The notes beneath the pieces were generated by a model. It saw only the letters and a list, made by a program, of their open reading frames with translations, ran no database searches and was not told the origin of the DNA. Shown piece by piece: positions 21,486 through 34,600 of a DNA stretch of 64,000 nucleotides (its first letter is position 1; each line of letters opens with the position of its first letter). The DNA comes from Ricordea florida. Its lineage: Eukaryota > Cnidaria > Anthozoa > Corallimorpharia > Ricordeidae. The DNA lies in NCBI GenBank assembly GCA_949710005.1, contig OX453274.1, positions 37,936,714 to 38,000,713 of the forward strand, read 5' to 3'. The position numbers and the translations under genes are program-made.

Positions 21486-23275
21486 TTTATGGTGCAAGCG
21501 GGAGACATCGATGAGCACCCGTCAATGGCTCGGCATATAAACGAAACAAAATCCCGACTTGGACCCGGCTTCTCTCCGGGTACCGAAGGAACCCGAATAT
21601 TTCCGAGAACGTAGAGTTTCATTTTCCAAACCGGGAAAAAAGGATTTCTTCTCCTTCTTTATTGGAATTAATTCCTTTCCACTTTTATCGCTTCTTTGTT
21701 TCGCAAATAAAGGAACAAGATCACAAAATATCTTCATTTTTTCATAACCTCTCCTCCCAACGGCCAAAAAAATTGTCTGCAAATTTGCATTTGCCGGAGT
21801 CAGCGTGGATGCGTTTCCCAGCAAAGCGCACGCAGTTGACCAGCGACTCACGCTATGGCGTAATGCTCGCGGGATATGCAGCCGTTTTCCTCCCAGATAT
21901 TGTGATCAGGAAAAAAAATTCAATTGCTATTGGTTTCTGTCAGAAAAACTACCTTGCAGGCTTTTTCCACAGTAACAGGCTGGTCAATGGTTGTGTAGAT
22001 TAAGGGAAAATGTTTTCGATTTCTTTTCCAATAATTGTATTCACCTTATCATTCATATCATCACAGGAGCCCATGATAGGCTCCTGACCCCAGATTTAAG
22101 TTTCTGTCAAGTTTATTGTTTGCTATCAGTTTGAAAATATAAATACATAAAAATAAAAAAAGCTAGTGGCGAGGAAGCACAAAGTAAACCACTGGGCTTA
22201 TAAGTAAGAGGCTCCCTCGTTTATTATTTTTAACGAATTATGAACGGAACATTATGTCAGATCAATGGCAGAGCTTCTAAAAATAAACATTTAATTATAT
22301 ATTAGACCTTTGTTTTAAGGCATAGTTAGGCTAAAAAGGAAAAGCGAAAAACGAAAAGGAAAAAAGTGAAAAGAAAAAATGAAAACGAAATGTCAAGAAA
22401 AAAATGTTTACGATAAGAAGAACGCATTCAGTTTACAGGTAGAAGAGGAACTTCAAAACTAAGAGAATTAAAGAATTAAGGACCTTCAGGAAACAGATAG
22501 AAAACTTTCTTATATTAGTCCTGCAAATTCTTGTGTCGTAGGAATCAGCATGGCTATCATTAGGCCGGTTTTGTATGGATACATAAATTTTCCTCTTTGA
22601 AGTTTATAAATACTCTTAAGATTCAAAATTCCTTAATTTTTAAACAGTGAGGGTCAGTGTGAGCATCGAAAGCACTCCTCGAAATTATTATATTATATAT
22701 ATTATTCTTCCGTTTTTGAAGTGTCATTAATCTTTTGATGTTTGACGGGTACGTAGGTTGATGCCCAGACCCCACGCAGTGGAATAAGTATGGGTATAGA
22801 CAAGGCTATAATAAAATGTCAGTAAAGAAGGTTTGTTTGGGCAAAAACTTGATTTGTAGATTTTACCTGTGACTTTAGACACTTTCCTTGGAACCTTATG
22901 TATATGTGACTGTGACTTCCAAGAAAAGCAGCTTCTTTAACACGATCCATTGAGTAATTGCTGATCATAAAAGCTAAATAAAGTGTTTCAGTGCTTATTT
23001 TGTCTTGGATTCGAAGTAAAAAATTTTATTTCTTAACATTAATAGATAGCTTATTTGTTAAAAACCAAAATGTTATCTTTTTCAGTTCTAAATTCACAAC
23101 TTCCATATAGAAGACAGCGCCATTTAAGGAGATAAGGCAAGAACGAAGGCACGACCAATTCGTGTAAAGCTTTATCGAGCTAGGAAGCAACTAACAGCCG
23201 AGAAACAGTAACAATAATTGCCGACGCCCAGCAACGATCGTCAGATGCAAAGCAAGTTAAGCCCTAGTATCGCTG
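21486..23275. other. Intergenic, upstream of the DOMON gene
   Basis: No confident gene. It includes the presumed promoter of the minus-strand DOMON gene just above 21485. Open stretches at 21522-21851 occur on both strands and are not convincing. A purine-rich low-complexity tract (GAAAAGG/AAAAGCG type) lies at 22336-22395. Confidence 0.45.
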
Positions 23276-23277
23276 AC

Positions 23278-23745
23278 CGGTACTGGCGTAGGATACGTCA
23301 TTACGCTTTGAATAGAAAATATTAGTGTCATCGGCGAAGAATATATGAACTCCAAGACTTCTGACACATTACGTTAGATCATTAATATATACCAAAAATA
23401 GCAAAGGACCTAAAATGGAGCCCTGAGGAACTCCACAAGGAATAATTAATGAGGACTGGGTGTTGTAACCATTATACTTCGCAAACTGTTTCGGCGAAAA
23501 GAAAGAAAACTTTTAAACCATTCACGGTAGAGCAACACCACATACTCCATAATGTTCTAATTTGTCAAGCAAAATTTCATGGTTTACTGTATCAAAGGCC
23601 TTAGATAGGTCAATGAATAGGCCTGACGTAGCATTGTTATTATGAAGTGCATATGAGATCTTATCATACAACTGGATTACAGCATGTACAGTAGAACGAT
23701 TTTTTTCTGAATACATATTGATTCCGGAAGATAATATCATATTTT
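23278..23745 (-). mobile_element. Degenerate LINE reverse-transcriptase fragment
   Basis: On the minus strand the order is [39 protein letters not shown], a frameshift region, then IIPCGVPQGSILGPLLF and an FFADDT box. These are reverse-transcriptase motifs A and B and the catalytic box, with at least one stop and one frameshift between them. Ends not determined. Confidence 0.85.
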
Positions 23746-24212
23746 ATTTCTAAAAAATTAAGCCAGGCGATTGTCAGCGATTCTTTCTCCATACTCAGTG
23801 AAAGATTATTGCTCTGAAAATGCTTATATTAAAAAAAATCTATATATATGACGAAAAAATTACGAAAAAACTGATTTTGAGCATACGTGACCGCTCCTCA
23901 CGACTCCGACGAATCTTCAGCTGAGAGTCCTTATACACAGGCAAAAATCATGAACACTGAATTCAAAGCATAGAGTATTAGAAGAAGATGGAAATTTTGC
24001 AAACGATGTGCTCGAATTCTGTTTAATGCCTGTTTTCAGTTCTTTTTGCAGTTTTATAATCAATGGATATTATAACTTTTTATCATCATAACCATCAAAA
24101 CTATTGCAGTGATCTCTTTGCAGCTTTGCAAGTGGCCTTGGAAGCAAACTTGACCTGCTTAGCGTGATAATGCTGAAGGAATTTCCAGGCACTGCAATCA
24201 GCAATTAAACAG

Positions 24213-25316
24213 TCAATCACTGTAGTACTTTGTCCATTGTTTTTCAACTCTACTTCCATTCGATAATTCGGTCGTTTGGCTAATCCTTGTAGCGTTAGAT
24301 CTGCGTCTCTCTCTCAAAACAATTTCCGTTTTAAAATTGGTAGATGGCTGTTTTCCTAACGTGATCACAACAAATTTATTTAGTGTTTTTCTTAACTCTC
24401 GGTTGGTCAAAGCAAACAAGCACGGGTTTAAGGCGGATGAGCAGTACTGGAGTGACAGAGTCACTGGGTACACAGCGTCTGGTATAGTCCTATGCCCAAT
24501 ACTGAGGCCCACAACCAGCACCACCATATGAGGCACCCAACAAGCAAGGTACCCTCCCACAATGAAAGAAATACGTTTAGCGGCGCGGTAGTTTTTACGA
24601 AGCAGTTCCACGCGGGGGCCGACTAAAGGTACGATACGAAAAATTCTCTTGGCTTGGTTGGTCGCTATACGATAGACCAAAGCGTTTGTTATGACCATAA
24701 GTATGGCGGGAACGAAGAAACTTCCGATGGTCACAAAAATTGTGTAGCTTTCTACGCTGTCGGGCCGACACATTCCCCTGTAGACGAACGTTGGTTCGGA
24801 ACGCCAACCCATCTGAGGGAACAGACCGACGATGATTGCGTAAAACCATAAGCCACCAATCAAAATTGCAGTTGTCTTCGTCGTCGTGAATGCCTCGTGC
24901 TTGAACGGATAGGCGATGGCGAAGAAGCGTTCCACGCTAACCGCACACAAGTTTAATGAAACAGCTGAAATGCTTATCAAATTCCCTGTGGCGACCACGT
25001 TACACTGCAGTGCGGATGTGAATTGAAAGGTTCGGAGTAGGAGGCCGATGTTGATTGGCATCACCATGGTAACAATCAGCAAATCCGCAGCTCCCAAGCT
25101 CACGATAAAATAGTTGCATATCGTTTTGAGGCGATGACTGAGAAATACGGCGACGGCTATCAAACCATAACTAATCAAAGACGTAACAATGATCGAAACG
25201 TAGAGAAATGTTAAACCTAGTGCGTAAGAATGATTGTAACCACCAGTGTGTATGGCCAAAGAGGACGAGTTGTTTGCAGGCGCGCAGCCGAATGTGGTGT
25301 TTGTCGTCAACATCAT
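24213..25316 (-). CDS. Class A (rhodopsin-like) GPCR, orphan
   Basis: An intronless 367-residue seven-transmembrane receptor at the plasma membrane. The N-terminus carries N-glycosylation sequons (Asn6 and Asn15-16 region). TM2 has LGAAD. Cys105 and Cys183 should form the conserved disulfide. The TM3 end reads ERF (129-131) instead of DRY, TM6 has CWVP (259-262), and TM7 has NPCLF (297-301) instead of NPxxY. TM1 lacks the usual GN. No aspartate sits in the amine-binding position of TM3, so a biogenic-amine ligand is unlikely. GW after TM4 recalls adenosine/melatonin-type receptors, but the ligand is unknown. Single-exon GPCRs of this kind are common in cnidarians. Two consecutive Met codons begin the frame; the first is taken. 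Confidence 0.93.
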   Translation of the reverse strand: MMLTTNTTFGCAPANNSSSLAIHTGGYNHSYALGLTFLYVSIIVTSLISYGLIAVAVFLSHRLKTICNYFIVSLGAADLLIVTMVMPINIGLLLRTFQFTSALQCNVVATGNLISISAVSLNLCAVSVERFFAIAYPFKHEAFTTTKTTAILIGGLWFYAIIVGLFPQMGWRSEPTFVYRGMCRPDSVESYTIFVTIGSFFVPAILMVITNALVYRIATNQAKRIFRIVPLVGPRVELLRKNYRAAKRISFIVGGYLACWVPHMVVLVVGLSIGHRTIPDAVYPVTLSLQYCSSALNPCLFALTNRELRKTLNKFVVITLGKQPSTNFKTEIVLRERRRSNATRISQTTELSNGSRVEKQWTKYYSD

Positions 25317-28300
25317 AGCGGGCGGGTTTTCTAAGACGCTGAATTCCTGCCCTCACACTGACCAAAAGGGAAATCCCGCCGTTTTATGCCATTGACCCTC
25401 AATAACAAATTCTGAAAATTATAAACAGAAAAACAGAAATAAAAGCATGTCCTGTTAGGAATTATCAAATGATGGAAATATCGCACTTCGAATATTCATT
25501 ATAATAAGATTTGCAGACGTAAACAGCGTCTGGATTGGCTAGTTTAAGTTTTTACAGGTTCGTCACTTCCTCGCGAATTGGACAAAAAGGAAAATGGATT
25601 TTCGTTATCAGCCGAAAAATCTCTATTAGCGTGTAGAATCCGTACGTGTTATTAAGCTGAAAGGAAAGTGAGAACAATTTTCATTTTGTAAACAGGTCAA
25701 TTTCATCAGCCAAATGGGAAATTCTTTGTGAATAGGCTATAAACTCAAAACACGGAAAATCAATCTATTTAACGACCTTCATGTTAAAACCTCTACTAAT
25801 TTGGAGAGTCTTGAAAAAAAATGTATTAGCGCAAGTTTCTTTCCTTTAAGAAAATTCTTCGGAGAACGAGAAGAAAAGAGGAGAAACTAACTCAATTTCT
25901 GCTTCTCTCTCAATGTTTTATCTATCATTCTTCGGTTTGAGGCGTTACTGCGAAAATTAGAAGGGTGTAATCAAAAACATTACATGGTGTCCAGTGAAAA
26001 GCAAACACATTAACTATGAAAATACCTTCTTTGGAGGTCAAATTGCAGTTTCACATTTTCGCCAACGAGGCCGCGAAAACCTTGCATTAAAGGGCGCGTT
26101 ATTTGATCCGCTTGCGACCTCTTCCAATTCCGTGATCGCGTTTTACAGATGATAAACACGAGTAAACCGTGTTGGCCACGAATACTAAATTTATTTGCTC
26201 AGCAGTTTTATTTATGAACTATTTTTCCGCTTTTACAACAATGCGATATTATTTGAGAACAGGTGTAACACTGCCAAAAGTTATTTGAATTTTATTTGAT
26301 GAGGAGCGCTTTAATTTCCTAGCAGGAATCCTTTTTTTAAGCTTTGACTTTGAACCTGATTTCAAACAAAAATCCAAAGAACTTGAAATCTAATTTTAGA
26401 CCAATTTCAGGCGACATTGTTTTATTCGATGGCATTTTGACCCATTTTCCTTCACGAAACTAAGCAATTTGTATGCAACATTCTGGGTTAAGACAAATTT
26501 TAGCGTGCGATAAGCCGATAGTGAGCGATGACCATCCATCAGGTGAATTAAATCAATTCGCCTCTCTTTATCAGACTAAAAAGCTGCTTAGGAAAGGGGG
26601 CTTACAATTACCAGAATATTTTGTTTAACAAATTTTCACGATTATGATAAATAGAGCACGAGTCGACAACTGAGAAAGTCTCCATACGCATCCGGTAAAG
26701 TTGTATAGGTACCGCACTGACTATCGTTTGTTTTGCGTTTTCATTGTTCAAGTCCAGCGTTCAGAAGGTCAATGAGCAATTCTTTCGTGTGAAAAGCGAA
26801 TAGCAATTAGAATAACTGCCAAACTTCAGTATTCTGGAAAACTGCAAAACACTTAGTATTTTCTAGCAAACAATTCTTCGCTTTTTGGAATAAGACATAT
26901 AAGTTAAGTCATAAGTTATAAAATCCTCAAAATGTTATTTAATAAATCTATTGAATGTCCTAATCTATACAGACTGTTTTTTTTTTTTAAAAATCTCCAA
27001 CGAACAGGCATGTTCTCTAATGGTTGTATAAGAAGTAGAACCTAACAATTCATCTCTGTTTAATTTCCTTTATGGATCGGTATGTCTCAGCTAAAAGAAT
27101 AAATCCTTGGCTCGTTAGCTTTCCATTCAGTAAAACACATATGAAAAGAATTTCCCTTACTAAGTTTAATTCTTTACTTACCTCTAGCCATGCAACGAAA
27201 ATATGAAACGATCCTTATAATTAATTGAGAAATAAACTCTTTCAGTTTTCACGGTAAATCAATGCAGAGGAACACTGAGTTGTAGCTTTTCGAGGAACTG
27301 ATCGGCGCTGAATATTTTTAAGTTGTGCGAACAAATTAAATTTTCGCGAGGGTAGGAAACGTACCGGCAATGATGGCGCCAATGGGGTTCTCCAGCGAGT
27401 ATTTTAGATAGGAACATTTTGACGAAACCGCGATGATTTTACAAAGAAACAAGGCATAACTATTCCCAACGGGTAATGAATATGATTGGTCTACTGTTCC
27501 GGCCCTTTGAGTAGTGGGCGAGATATGTGACCAAATGCTCAGATAAATTATCTTGAAACGTAAGAAAAAAAGATCAGTCGGGAAGATCTCCATAAGAATA
27601 TAAGAGAAAAACCGTCCTGAATTCAGTTACAGACAACGCCAGGTAAAACAGTTCAAGATGATAAACGTAATTCAGTAACCAAGTTTTTCATGCATGTATA
27701 TCAAACAGTGAAGATTGATCATTCCTAGGAAAGGTACTGAACAGTACTGCACTGTTGCTTCTCACTTTTCATCTGTGGGCCAAATTAACCACACAATACT
27801 GACAATAGTTTTACTGTCGGATGGTCGAACAAATTGCTGCGCAATAGGTAGGGCATCTTTTTTCTCAATGCGCATTTATGTATATCCTTCCTCTCTTACG
27901 ATACTTGTCATTAATGTGATTCAAATTATACTCAACATACGGCGGCATACGCCAGCCTATATCCAGAGGAGTGATCAACTCGAAAGCCGCTTTTTGCTAC
28001 CTTGGTCACTGTACACTATCAAATATTGCCTCGACTAGTTGATATCTATCTGAGTGTACACAGTTCCTATGTACTGTATTCACTGTACAGTGTCTATTTG
28101 TAGTTTTTTTTAAACAGCGTACAATAAATAAAACTGTAACTTGAAACTCAAACCATGCAGCATGACGATACTTTGACGAACTGCAGCAGTACTGTACTGT
28201 TGAACTGTTTGTTTTACGCAAAGCTTCAACATTAGTCGCACACTGCTTAAATGAACAAGAATCATTGCTCAGTATGGCGCGTCGGCCGTCAAAATGCTTT

Positions 28301-29126
28301 TTGGGTCTCTATATAAGTGGGCGTGAATGGTAATCATCAAAATTAAAAACAATAAGCAATACATTGTAGCCCAACAAAATTAAACATCATTTATATTTAC
28401 GGCGCCAGGGAAAACGCTTTATTTTAATCTTTCACTGGCAATTTGTTATAAATGGCTAAATAAGTGCGGTAAAAGGTGAAATTACAAACAAATGCTAGAG
28501 GATGAGAAACCTCTTACATTAGCGAGTTTAAGCATGACGTTTACGACAACGGCAAACGGCAAAAAATAATTCTGATTTTGCTCATTTTCTCTATATTCCT
28601 TAAATCAATCCAGTAGAAAAATAGGAAAAAATCTCTTATTCACGGTAAATGAAAATATTTTTACTTTAGTGTACAAAGGGCTTAAGACAGACGCCAGAAA
28701 GTTTAATTTTTGCCGTCTGCCGTTTGCCATTAACGTCTTGCTTAAGCTCTCTATTGCGAGTACTCGAACCGAGGACACCTCAATAAATTTTCACACAAAT
28801 TTTGAACGTCTGTTTTTGAAGAACAGATCTGTGGCGAGTTCCTACCGACTAAGATTATTCTTTTTCAATCCTGATATGGTTTGTACAGCTATATACCAAA
28901 TTATATGGATTTTAAGCGAAATGAAAAAACACTTACAGAGATTGTGATTGGGTAATTTGTATTTTTGTTTGTTAGGCCTTGGTTCCAGTTCTCGCACTGT
29001 AACAATCCAGCAAGAAAGTGCGGTTTTACTTTATTCTTAATGTACTTTCTAAATACAGATTAAACAATCCTTTTTTTAAATCGAGGTAAATAGTGACAGA
29101 ATATTTCTAAAGCCACTATTCACCGA
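25317..29126. other. Intergenic, AT-rich, no confident gene
   Basis: About 3.8 kb without a recognisable exon. 27720-28215 contains recurring ACAGTACTGCACTG/AGTACTGTACTG motifs in both orientations that suggest a decayed inverted-repeat element. The ORFs here have no domain and no supportive splice sites. Confidence 0.45.
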
Positions 29127-29650
29127 GATTGAAGAGAATAATTGTTTTAGTAATACCAATAACAACGACTTCTCTCGGCTAAAAAGCAGAATTGACGTTG
29201 GCCATTTTTTTCCATCGACCAAAACTCACTTGCCCAAGGATTTCCCAGCCTCCCCGTGCACTATTAATCTTTTAGGCGGTAAACAGTGTTGAATATCCCG
29301 AGTTGATGAGAGAGAGTCAGATTGCTCAAAATGCCAATGTTGCTAAGTTGGTATATACATATATGTTATTTACCGGACGGAAGGTCCGTATGGGAAAAAA
29401 ACTGTGCCCGTGGTCGTACTCAAGACCAAGGGCACAGTTTTTCCCTATATGGACCGACCTAGCCCGGTAAATAACTTATTTATTTTCTTGGATGTCTTCA
29501 TTTTAAACTAAGAAAAGAGATGAGAAATTTATTGCTACAGCGGGGAAAAATTCCATCCCGTGGGTCGTATCGCAAAAAGCTGGACCGGTCACGTGATTAG
29601 CCAATCAAATTTGAGGATTTAGGATTCCGACCCGATAAGATGCTTGAGAA
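29127..29650. repeat. Composite repeat, modules B then A
   Basis: Module B (29127-29340) recurs at 33283-33490 and in diverged form at 40221-40620. Module A (29345-29650) recurs at 32235-32525. Module A contains a hairpin whose arms read AACTGTGCCC...GGGCACAGTT and ends with conserved AGCCAATCAAATT. In this copy B and A are adjacent; in the second locus their order is A then B. Confidence 0.75.
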
Positions 29651-29827
29651 AAAAAATTGTTCTTGTCCTTTTGTTTCATACCATAATCAAAGTAAGCATC
29701 CTATTACATTTTTCAATCCCTTGGTGCTTTTATTTGTAATTTGTAGTTGCCACTTGGTAAAGTGTGGGGCCGACACGCTCTTGTTCAAAGTCTACTGGCC
29801 AGTGAGAAGTTTGCTCTGTGGGGGGAA

Positions 29828-29866
29828 GGGAGAGGGGATAGGGGAGAGGGGAGAGGGGAGAGGAGG
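29828..29866 (+). repeat. GGGGAGA-type minisatellite
   Basis: A short G-rich tandem tract (GGGGAGA/GGGGATA units). Confidence 0.7.
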
Positions 29867-30179
29867 CGACTTAAACCAACTTTATCAATCTCTTGGCTTT
29901 GATCGGAATTAAGAATGGACAACTCGTCTAGTGCTTGTGCGGAATTGGATCAGTCGTATAAACTATAAAACAAACTTATGTGGGAGCTTAAGAGCGACTC
30001 CCAGTCTTCTTTCATTGTGGCATGAGGCGATGACTACTTCCTCTGCCCATGAGAAGGTAGAAAAAGGAGTTGTGCTAACTTCTCCTGTGGGAAGAAAAGG
30101 AAAAAAACCATTGAAACATACGCTGTCACGGAAACGTTATAAATCATTAATAACAGTACGTAAATATTATGATACAACA

Positions 30180-30775
30180 AATTCCCAAATTGGAAAACAA
30201 GGATTTTCTTTTTCCGAGTTTTCCCGTTACATAAATTTTCCAGGCTCAAAATACACCATGTTCATTATTTCATCACCCTTTCGCTTTGACTTTTAAATCC
30301 TAACTGTATGCAGGATGTTTGTCCAATGAACCTAGTTTAATGACCATGCTCGAACGAGTCCTCTATAGTTCAATGGTAGAGTGTCCAAATTGGTAATCGG
30401 AAGGTCTTATGTTTGACTCATATTGGGAGAACCCGGAATTGCTTTTTCCAAGTTTGCCTGTGACAGTGCTAAAAAATATACCTTTCACAAACTCTCCATA
30501 TTCAAGATATGCCATCATCATTATTTCATAACCCTTTCCCTTTGACATTTAAATCCCAGCAAAATGGAGAATGTTGGTCCATTTAATGGCCTTGATCCCA
30601 CGAGTCTCCTATAGCTCAGTGGTAGAGCATCAGAACCAGTAATTGGAAGATTGTAGGTTCGACTCATACTGAGAAAGCTCGGAAAAGCTTTTTCCGAGTT
30701 TATCTGTAACAGCGCCCCAAAATACATCTTTTACAATTTTTCCAGACTCAAAATATATCATCTTCATAATTTAAC
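30180..30775 (+). mobile_element. Tandem tRNA-derived SINE units
   Basis: Two full units and one tail, spaced 246 bp apart. The heads at 30353 and 30603 begin with a tRNA-like A-box (CTATAGCTCAGTGGTAGAG in the second) and a B-box-like GGTTCGACTC. Each is followed by TTTTTCCGAGTTT and an AAAATA..CATC body. The tail at 30200-30298 belongs to a third unit without its head. These are not tRNA genes, because the acceptor stems do not close. Confidence 0.75.
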
Positions 30776-31638
30776 AACATACAGTGGGCTTTTTCGTCTT
30801 AGAGAAGAGTCAGACCCGCAAAGGAAATCGTGAGGAATTTTCTACAGCATCTTATGCCTTTCCATTATTAGCCTTGGCGATTACAGTAAATGGCCATAAA
30901 ATGTCCGTTTGAGATTTCAATAAAAGAATCGAGACATAGCAGATGGTAAAGTACTTTTGCAGTGAGTCCAATACATATGCGTTAGAGACCAAGCATGAGG
31001 TCAAGATGGGTGCATATTGGTCGAGTTCTTCACATGGCCGTTTTGCTTTGTTTTGCGAGACAACGCGGGTAAGTCAAAAGCGCGCAAGATAGGCCCATTT
31101 TCTCCTCTAGGGTAGCGAATCAGAACCCAGCATTCGCCTCATCTTGCCCCCTTGTGGACCAACCATAAAATATGTTTAATAAAGTACTACACTAGACATA
31201 CATGTAAGGCTAGCCCGTTCCAGGCCCTCAGATGGAATGGGAAAGAAGTGAACTTCAGGCCGAGCGAGAAAAATAAGCGTAGCTGATGCTGGGGAGAGGC
31301 GTATTGAGGCTGGCCACTGACCATCTGAGGGACTGGAGTAGGCTCATGTGAGGCTCAGACTGATCGAGTATCTACAGTACTGAGCCTGCAAGTTTTGGGT
31401 AACTACTTGGTGTAGTCACGGTTACTACTTGGTGTAGGCACTCACACAGAAAGGACACTAAAATAAGCATGGGATGATTAAGCACATTGAAGTACGGCTA
31501 GGATGAGTACGGCTAGAGTACAGCTGAGGTCGCTAAAGTAAAGCTGGGCGACTATATTTATAACGCAAACCACTCTATTAATGGGTGAACCACAGCCTAC
31601 ACCAAGTAGTTACCTAGTTTTGGTTTAAAACCACTGAC
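30776..31638. other. Region that should contain the last borealin exon
   Basis: The last identified borealin exon ends with a donor at 31639, so a short terminal exon is expected at lower coordinates, here or further left. I could not identify it. 31380-31610 contains the phrase TACTTGGTGTAG in both orientations, a probable small inverted-repeat element. Confidence 0.4.
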
Positions 31639-34600
31639 CTGTAAGAGCTCGACATTCTTTCTTGCGGCGTCATTCAAGCCAGTGGCTTGACTGGGGCTCA
31701 GGTGGGAGTCAGTATTGATATGAAATGTCTGAAACAAAAGTGAGCACCGACAGATTCAGTTGTAACTGCGTTGTTCACAAGTAAACACAGTAAAGAGCCT
31801 TCACGCCGGACTTTACTCTATCATTGGTCAATGCAAACTTGGACTTGTTTGTGAGGCAAACGACCTTCCTAAATAATTATCAAATCTACAACAATATTGT
31901 AAACACTTCAAAGTTTTCTAATTTTTCATCTCTTTATTATTGTTGCATTTCTAGTCCTTTCTTTCTAGCCTCTTTAACTTTAGATGTTTTATAAAAAAAT
32001 ATCCTTATGCTGTTTGCGGGTATATAAAAGTTAACATTGATGACGTGAAAAGAATTAATTAAACTTGAAACTTGAAATTACCCCGCGATAACTCTACATA
32101 TCTCTCAACGTCCTCATCAACGTTCCAAACAAAAATATACCCGCTAACGTCTTCTGAGGCGGCACAGCCACAATATTTTTGAGTTATGTATGCCACATAG
32201 GGACCGTTCATTTTTTACGAGGGAGGGGGCACTGGTTGGATTTGGGGGAAGGTCCGTGTGCGAAAAACTGTGCCCGAGGTCGTACTCAAGACCAAGGGCA
32301 CAGTTTTTTTCCTATACGGACCGACCTTGCCCGGTAAATAACTTATTTATTTTTTGGGCGGATGTCTTCCTTTTAAAGTAAGAAAACAGATAGGAAATTA
32401 CTACAGCGGGGAAAAAACCGGTCCGTGGGCCGTATTGTAAACAGCTAGACCGGTCACGCGCGTGTGATTAGCCAATCAAATTCGAGGATTTAGGCTTCCG
32501 ACCCGCTAAGATGCTTAAGAAAAAATAAATTACTCATAATTGTGGAGCAAAGTGTTATTTAATGCTTACCCGACCATCACCAAGTGGAATAACGACTTGT
32601 GCATTAGGTGTCATGGGGCCGTGATTAACAATCGGAGAACCACTTAAAGACATGATCCTGAAAACAAATAATTACACTGTCACTTCAGTAAAAAAAATAC
32701 TAACAGAATGACCACGGCAACTCCAAACAGGAAGAAATTTCACAGGCCCTCTGGCAGCGGACCAGGTAAACGCACCTTCACAGACTGTTGTCAGAGCTTA
32801 AATCTATGTTCTCACTTCCGCAAATATTAGGCAATGAAAAATACAGTGTCTGTTTAACAAACAGAATGTGGTTTAGCGTTCTGTCTTATAGATAACGAGT
32901 ACGCGTCATCACAGTGGTTAAAATGTTGTGACTCACGAGGCGCAACTCAGTGAGTCCACAAGTTTTGACCACTGTGATGACGCATATCGTTCTCGATGAG
33001 TACAGACAACGCTAAACCACATTCGATTTCTTTTTTACCACAATATTAACGTCAAAGAAACTTTTTTTCAGAGCGTGACCAAGATCGTAAGAAAGAGCAA
33101 GCCTTGACTATAACTTTCTCGCAATCTCATTGGTTTGTTCTCCAAAATGAGCGTTTCTGAGTGGCTATTGCATTGCGTGACACATCGACGCGAGCAGCGT
33201 TGTCTAGACTCTTATCGAAAACGGCGAATCAGCCAATTAGATTACGAGATTAGTAGCAACTCTGGTAAAAAACCAATATTGATTCACCGAGATTGGGAAA
33301 GAATAATTGTTTTAGTAATACCAATGACAACGACTTCTCTCAGCTGAAAAGCAGAATTGACGTTGGCCATTTTTCCCATCGACCAAAACTCACTTGCCCA
33401 AGAATTTCCCAGCCTCCCCGTGCACTATTCATCTTGTAGGCAGTAACAGTGTTGAATATCCTGAGTTGGTGAGAGAGTCAGATTGCTCACATCGACGCGA
33501 CAGCGTTTTCTAGACTCTTATCGGCAACGACAAATTAGCCAATCAGATTGCAAGATTAGCAGCAATTGTGGTAAACAACATAGTTACCAACCTTTCTCCA
33601 GCTTTTGGTTCTCTAAGCATAGCAGGCGTCAATGGCAACCTAACGGGGGAGGGGAAATATTATATGAGTTACTTTACGAATGAAAGTATAAGACACTGAG
33701 ACAAAGCCAAAGCCACAGAAAAACAAAACCAATGTGTTCTGACCTTGGATCAAATTTGGGTGTAATCATCGGAGTAAAGTTGTTTCCAGGTCGTGTGGCT
33801 GGGGTAACAAACTGGGCTTTGGACTGAAGACGCTTGCTGCAGACAAAGATGTGCATTCAACAAAAACTAAAGACATGAAAACAGATTTGACAAAAACTGG
33901 AAGCAAAGAGGGAAAGAGCTTACGCAGACAAAGATGTACATTCATGTATATACCTACCACAAGTCCCCTGTACGTAATTGAATGGTACTTTGACGTAATT
34001 GAATGGTGCATTGAATAATTTAATGTGTCTTACGTAGTTGGGGACTTGTCGTGGGTATTTTCATGAGATCTTTCCCCTAATACGAGATCGCTAGTGCCCA
34101 GTCTAGCTCTCTCGAGGGTCTGTAGCGCAAACAATCGCTTAGTAGCTTTTTTATGGACAGTGTCACAACGTTCATTCCAAGAAAGGTCATTAGAGATAAT
34201 AATCCCAGAGAATTTATAACTACATACTCTATCAATGACTATACCATTAAGCTGAATTGGTGTTATAATAGTAGGTTAAAAGCACATATAAGAGAAGTAT
34301 TATTTACTAGTAGTTAATTCGGTTTACCTCCTTCTTCCGCCAGTAGATGGAGGAACAGCAGAGATCATACTGTTGTCTTGAGTTTTTGGAGCCTTCACTG
34401 ATTTCCCACTCTTTTCAACTGTGCGAGGCGATGCATCCTTCCTCTAAACAAGTAAACAAACAGAAAACACATTCGCACACCTTACCTTAAATACATTCAT
34501 TTCTTATCTCTTATAAACAAGTTCACAGCAGACCATGAATACAAATGTGCTTAACATGAAACTATGTAGAGTTATTCCACCCACCTTTCTGTGACGCAGT

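Noticed and set aside
30603..30680. Possible tRNA genes (also 30353, 18545, 62100, 52850)
   Set aside because: A- and B-box-like words are present, but acceptor and anticodon stems do not pair and SINE bodies follow. They are tRNA-derived SINE heads.
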